A DNA stretch of 9,498 nt from Planctomycetota bacterium (lineage in GTDB: Bacteria > Planctomycetota > PUPC01 > JACPCR01), in the NCBI GenBank assembly GCA_030740295.1, contig JASLXP010000835.1, positions 1-9,498 of the forward strand. Direction: 5' to 3'. Made by a program: the position numbers and the translations under genes. This document shows positions 6,235 to 9,498 of this stretch, in pieces; the first letter of the stretch is position 1; each line of letters starts with the position of its first letter. Below the pieces are notes generated by a model, which searched no databases, was not told the origin of the DNA, and saw nothing but the letters and a program-made list of their open reading frames with translations.

Positions 6235-7059
6235 CTACATCCCGTTCTTCTTTATCAGCGAACCCACCTTGTTCAGAAGATCCTCTCCCCGGAAAGGCTT
6301 CTGCAGAAACTCCTCACCGCTCTTTTCCAGGGCCTCCACAGGCAGCCCTGACACGAAAATGACCGGCAATTCCTGCCCGTACTTTTCACGGACCACATCA
6401 CGAATCTGGAAACCATCCATATCACGCATCATGATATCGAGAATGCACAGGTCGGGCTTTTCGCCACCCTTGACCGATTCGATCGCGAGCTGACCATCCT
6501 GAAACGCCAGAACAAAGTAGCCGCCGCTCTCCAGTATCTGTTGTTCCGCCTCCAGGATATCCAATTCGTCCTCGACCAACAGAATCACCGGCAGCCCTTC
6601 CGCACGTTCCTTCCCTTCAATATCGCAGGAGAGAAGCTCGGCGAATGTCGTAATCTGGCGGTCGCTCCAGCAATGCTCGATTCGTTGCTTGAGCTCGCCG
6701 TTGAAATCCCGCAGTTCTTTCAATCCGTCCGCCTCTTCCGAGTTTGCCGGCAATTCGAAATGCTGATCGTGCGTATCCACCGAGTAAACCACCTGCTGAT
6801 CGCTGATCCGTTGGACAACGAGCTTCATGTGCGGATATCGCCGATTGCCCAACCTCAATCTGAAACAGGGCGCGCCCCGGGCCTCCTCGAGCTCGTCCAC
6901 TTCAAATGAATCCGCAGCGAGGATCTCTTGAATCGAATCTGTCGCCGGGATGAAATCAAGCCGCTTCCGAACGCGCTGCGGAGGCTCAGATTCCTCGTAC
7001 GCGTGATTCAAATAAATCTCTACAGCCTGGCGAAACTGCCCTGCCGCATCGCCATGCAT
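6235..7059 (-). CDS. Response-regulator-type protein: unknown N-terminal domain plus C-terminal receiver (REC) domain
   Basis: The protein has 274 residues. The receiver domain is at about 157-270, with acidic pair Glu163-Asp164, phospho-acceptor Asp208 (CILDIMM), Ser237 (FVSG) and Lys254 (QKPF), so it should be phosphorylatable. Residues 1-150 are not a DNA-binding or enzyme domain I know. They begin with a helical segment (AAGQFRQAVEIYLNHAYEE) and contain GNRRYPHMKLVVQ (71-83) and VDTHDQHFELP (94-104), which look like a conserved beta-rich unit. Having the receiver at the C-terminus with no known output suggests signalling by protein contact. The frame is open up to 7131, but a ribosome site (7067-7071) and an extended -10 (7097-7105) lie inside that extension, so the start at 7059 is preferred. 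No partner histidine kinase is in the window. A link to the neighbouring Ser/Thr kinase is possible but not shown. Confidence 0.85.
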   Translation of the reverse strand: MHGDAAGQFRQAVEIYLNHAYEESEPPQRVRKRLDFIPATDSIQEILAADSFEVDELEEARGAPCFRLRLGNRRYPHMKLVVQRISDQQVVYSVDTHDQHFELPANSEEADGLKELRDFNGELKQRIEHCWSDRQITTFAELLSCDIEGKERAEGLPVILLVEDELDILEAEQQILESGGYFVLAFQDGQLAIESVKGGEKPDLCILDIMMRDMDGFQIRDVVREKYGQELPVIFVSGLPVEALEKSGEEFLQKPFRGEDLLNKVGSLIKKNGM

Positions 7060-7066
7060 TTGCTTG

Positions 7067-7071
7067 CCCTC
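7067..7071 (-). promoter_or_regulatory. Ribosome binding site of the receiver-domain gene
   Basis: Read on the minus strand this is GAGGG, 7 bases before the ATG at 7059. It supports the shorter start over the open frame reaching 7131. Confidence 0.6.
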
Positions 7072-7096
7072 GATGGTGCGGCGACAAAAGGCCGGA

Positions 7097-7105
7097 ACTA
7101 TATCA
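7097..7105 (-). promoter_or_regulatory. Extended -10 promoter for the receiver-domain gene
   Basis: On the minus strand the bases read TGATATAGT, an exact TGn extension followed by TATAGT (5 of 6 to TATAAT). Transcription would begin near 7090, about 30 bases before the ATG at 7059, leaving room for the ribosome site. No good -35 is seen, which extended -10 promoters can do without. Confidence 0.45.
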
Positions 7106-7225
7106 CGGGGTAGGCACCAATGCTTTAGCATCGAAGCTCCCCCCGATTACTTTAACAGTTTGATGTCAGAGATAGATTCCGGGACCATCACATGCAGCCT
7201 CTGCCACACGTGTAAACCTTCTAAG

Positions 7226-7247
7226 CTCTCTTTTCTTTTCCTCCTCT
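7226..7247 (+). other. Uninterrupted 22-base pyrimidine tract
   Basis: Every base from 7226 to 7247 is C or T on the plus strand. The tract ends about 12 bases before the GGGG ribosome site (7260-7263) of the acetyltransferase gene and includes CCTCC, which could weakly pair with that site. The complement carries a GGAGG, but the next minus-strand ATG is followed at once by a stop, so it does not start a gene. Confidence 0.5.
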
Positions 7248-7268
7248 GTCCGAATCCTTGGGGTACTC

Positions 7269-8465
7269 ATGCCAACCAAACTAAGACACGCTACCGCCAA
7301 CGAATTCAAACAAGTCGCCCATCTCTCAGCCCGATCTTTCTCGAGAGATTACGGCCGGCGCACTAATTACTTTTACGAAGCACTGATCGGACCTGGGGCA
7401 CAGCCCCACCTTGCTCGCGTTCTTGAAGTAGACGGAAAGATCGTCGCTTCGGTCCGCATTCAAGATCTGCAGATGAAATTCGGCGAATCGGTATTACGCG
7501 TCGGCGGCATCGCAGATGTCGGCACAGATCCGGAACACCGGCGCAAAGGATACGCGGCCCGGGTCATGAAAGACTCGGTCAAGCACATGGCTAAAGAAGG
7601 ATTCGACATCTCCGTGCTGTTCGGCATCTCTGACTATTACGATCGTTTCGGCTATATCTCTTCGCTGCCATCCACCAGCATCAGCATCGGCGTCGCTGAC
7701 GCGCTCAAAGCTCCGCGCAAGATCAGAGGCCGCGCGTTCAAGGCATCTGACATGCCTGCGGTAAAGCGACTCTATCAGCAGACAGGTTCACTCATCTGGG
7801 GAAACGCGGTCAGAAACAGGCCCGAGTGGGAACACAGGTCAAGCCGATTCGAAGGCGCGCGGGTGTTCACCATGGGCAAGAGCATCGTCGCGTATTCGAT
7901 CCTTGACGCGAGTGACAGCAACTGCAGCATCCTGGAATTCGGTGCGCAGGAAGACATCGAAATCCTCGGCAGCTTCCTGCGCGACGCGGCCGAAACAGCC
8001 GACCGGAATCGCGCCGGCAAGATCGGCATCCACGCCCCGGCAGACCTTCCGCTGCTGACGGCATTCACTGATTACGGGCTCAACATCTCAACCACTTTCC
8101 CCCGCAACGGCGGCGGCATGGCGCGCATCACCAACCTGCGCTCCGCAGTGCATAAGATGCTGCCGCAATGGTCGAACCATCTGACCGAGGCCAAAGCCAG
8201 GCCCCCCGGCCCGTTCGCCATAAAAACCGACCTTGGGAATGTGGCGATATCCGTAAAGGGCAGACGCCTCATCCCCGGCGAAGGCAGACCCCGGCTTTCG
8301 CTGGCCTTGCCGCAGAAACGTCTGATGCAATTGATGCTCGGATACCAGCCCCCCGAATTCATCCTCGCCAAAGACGACGTCAAGTGCGGCCGAGACTTGA
8401 CTGAAACAATCATTGCGCTCTTCCCACGGCGCTATGCGTACATCTGGCCGCATGATCATTTTTGA
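7269..8465 (+). CDS. Eis-like GNAT-family N-acetyltransferase
   Basis: The protein has 398 residues, the usual length of the Eis family (GNAT, GNAT-like, SCP2-like domains). The first GNAT domain (about 4-135) holds the acetyl-CoA motif VGTDPEHRRKGYA (84-96) with the RxxGxA-type pyrophosphate loop. SDYYDRFGY (121-129) matches the Eis YGRFGY region, placing Tyr124 where Eis has its general-acid tyrosine. A second GNAT-like region lies at about 150-285 and an SCP2-like region at about 310-398. The chain ends in WPHDHF. In mycobacterial Eis the C-terminal Phe carboxylate acts as the general base, and this protein also ends in Phe. The substrate is probably an amine; Eis relatives acetylate aminoglycosides or protein lysines, but resistance cannot be claimed from sequence. 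A GGGG ribosome site (7260-7263) lies 5 bases before the ATG. The next gene starts 48 bases after its stop, suggesting one transcript. Confidence 0.85.
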   Translation: MPTKLRHATANEFKQVAHLSARSFSRDYGRRTNYFYEALIGPGAQPHLARVLEVDGKIVASVRIQDLQMKFGESVLRVGGIADVGTDPEHRRKGYAARVMKDSVKHMAKEGFDISVLFGISDYYDRFGYISSLPSTSISIGVADALKAPRKIRGRAFKASDMPAVKRLYQQTGSLIWGNAVRNRPEWEHRSSRFEGARVFTMGKSIVAYSILDASDSNCSILEFGAQEDIEILGSFLRDAAETADRNRAGKIGIHAPADLPLLTAFTDYGLNISTTFPRNGGGMARITNLRSAVHKMLPQWSNHLTEAKARPPGPFAIKTDLGNVAISVKGRRLIPGEGRPRLSLALPQKRLMQLMLGYQPPEFILAKDDVKCGRDLTETIIALFPRRYAYIWPHDHF

Positions 8466-8513
8466 GAAGTTGGTCCTTCCTCACGCTACCAGACTGCAAT
8501 CACGTTCACTCAA

Positions 8514-9498
8514 ATGAGCCAATACCAACTCACCGCTGATCCCGCATGCGGCACCGGTCAGGTCCTGTTCGCAGGCGAAGTCCTCAAAGTGAAACTGAAA
8601 ATCCAAGGAAATGCCCCGCCCGCGAAGGCAAAGGCATTCCTCCGCACGGACCTCAACGGGGCCGACGAAAAACGCAGACAGGTGATCGAACGCATCGAAG
8701 AAGGCGCGTCCCTCTTCACTGTCGGCTGGCACGATGTCGAGATGGAGCGCATCGGCGAAAGCTCGTTTTCCATCGAGCTCATCGCACACCAGCCCGGTTA
8801 CTACGAATACAAAACCTATCTCATTGCCGATGAGATCACCCATTGGCCGTGGGGCGACAATTCCTATGTCTCCGTCCATGCATTGAAGTGGTGGGGCAAC
8901 AACAGCATTTACTCGGCGTTCCCCCGCCAGTTCGGCCCCTACAAGGAAATGGAAGAGGCCGCGCCCGCGTACGAGGCTGACGCGGTGTGCGAGCTTGAAG
9001 AAAAAGGCTTCACCGTCATCCCGCCAAGTGCTACGCTCGACGACCTCGAGAGGGAGCTCCCCTTTCTCTTCGAAGATCTCGGTATCCGAATCCTGCACCT
9101 GCTGCCAGTGCAGGAGACCCCGACCCATTACGCACGGATGGGTCGCTATGGAAGCCCTTACGCGTCGTCCGACATGCGCAGCGTCAACCACGCATACTGC
9201 GCCTTCCGCACAGACAGGACGCCCAACGAGCATTTCCGCCAGTTCTGCGCGCAAGTACACGCCTACGGCGGCGAAGTGTTACTCGACATGGCCGTCAATC
9301 ATCTCGGCTGGTCGACCGAGCTTCTGAATGATCACCCGGACTGGTTCGTTCGCCGCGATGACGGACATTTCGTCTCGCCCGGCGCGTGGGGAGTGACCTG
9401 GGATGATCTGGTTGAGCTCGATTTCTCGCAGAAGGAGGTCTGGCAATACCTCGCGGATTCGCTGCTGCTCTGGTGCGAGCGGGGTGTCGATGGATTCC
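8514..9498 (+). CDS. GH13 alpha-amylase-family protein, 5' part (runs off right edge)
   Basis: From the ATG at 8514 there are 328 open codons with no stop before the edge. Residues 1 to about 125 look like a beta-sandwich domain with no clear enzyme motif, ending HWPWGDNSYVSVHA. From about 155 a TIM barrel begins: LGIRILHLLPVQETPTHYAR (189-208), GSPYASSD (213-220), then GH13 region I DMAVNH (258-263). GVDGF (324-328) is the start of region II, where the nucleophile Asp would follow after the edge. AWGVTWDDLVELDF (291-304) resembles bacterial GH13 proteins fused to a glycogen-debranching domain, so glycogen or maltodextrin breakdown is likely; the C-terminal part needed to tell is missing. No ribosome site is visible before the ATG. 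The 48-base gap to the acetyltransferase suggests co-transcription, but no metabolic link is evident. Confidence 0.82.
   Translation, partial: MSQYQLTADPACGTGQVLFAGEVLKVKLKIQGNAPPAKAKAFLRTDLNGADEKRRQVIERIEEGASLFTVGWHDVEMERIGESSFSIELIAHQPGYYEYKTYLIADEITHWPWGDNSYVSVHALKWWGNNSIYSAFPRQFGPYKEMEEAAPAYEADAVCELEEKGFTVIPPSATLDDLERELPFLFEDLGIRILHLLPVQETPTHYARMGRYGSPYASSDMRSVNHAYCAFRTDRTPNEHFRQFCAQVHAYGGEVLLDMAVNHLGWSTELLNDHPDWFVRRDDGHFVSPGAWGVTWDDLVELDFSQKEVWQYLADSLLLWCERGVDGF

Noticed and set aside
7060..7131. 24-residue N-terminal extension of the receiver-domain protein
   Set aside because: It contains the extended -10 promoter and the ribosome site for the start at 7059.
8481..9260. 259-codon minus-strand frame opposite the GH13 gene
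   Set aside because: It has no known motif or ribosome site, and the opposite strand encodes a clear GH13 protein throughout.

Overview
The window reads as a piece of a bacterial chromosome, not a mobile element: no transposase, integrase, phage gene, tRNA, rRNA or CRISPR array was seen. Gene content suggests the PVC group or a neighbouring phylum (Lentisphaerota, Kiritimatiellota, Planctomycetota or Hydrogenedentota-like). It includes a Ser/Thr kinase with an N-terminal zinc ribbon, a very large DUF6785-like membrane protein, a histone-H1-like tail fused to a DksA zinc finger, and a PilM-type pilus protein. This placement is inferred from gene content and needs a similarity search.

Layout from left to right. 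The minus strand at the left edge holds the 5' part of pilM (1-419), with a tiny hydrophobic ORF directly in front of it. A gene-poor stretch (about 483-830) follows and carries a near-consensus sigma-70 promoter (724-751). This promoter drives a plus-strand pair: a Lys/Ala-rich DksA-like protein (831-1688), then a 350-residue unrecognised protein with an acidic N-terminal half and a basic helical C-terminal half (1835-2887). A 13-14 segment membrane protein is convergent with that pair (2903-4876, minus). A short divergent region with five tandem heptamers (5001-5035) leads into a zinc-ribbon/kinase/transmembrane protein (5044-6150). Convergent to the kinase is a C-terminal receiver-domain protein (6235-7059, minus) with its own extended -10 promoter. 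Divergent from that, an Eis-like three-domain acetyltransferase (7269-8465) and a GH13 alpha-amylase-family protein (8514 to the right edge, truncated) form a probable two-gene unit.

The most unusual part is 831-2887. The DksA-like protein has a 10-residue insertion in its zinc finger that adds a third CxxC pair, and it carries a histone-like tail. The gene after it encodes a strongly charge-segregated protein. A shared nucleoid or transcription role for the pair is only a hypothesis. The signalling genes (kinase and receiver protein) are neighbours but do not form an operon.
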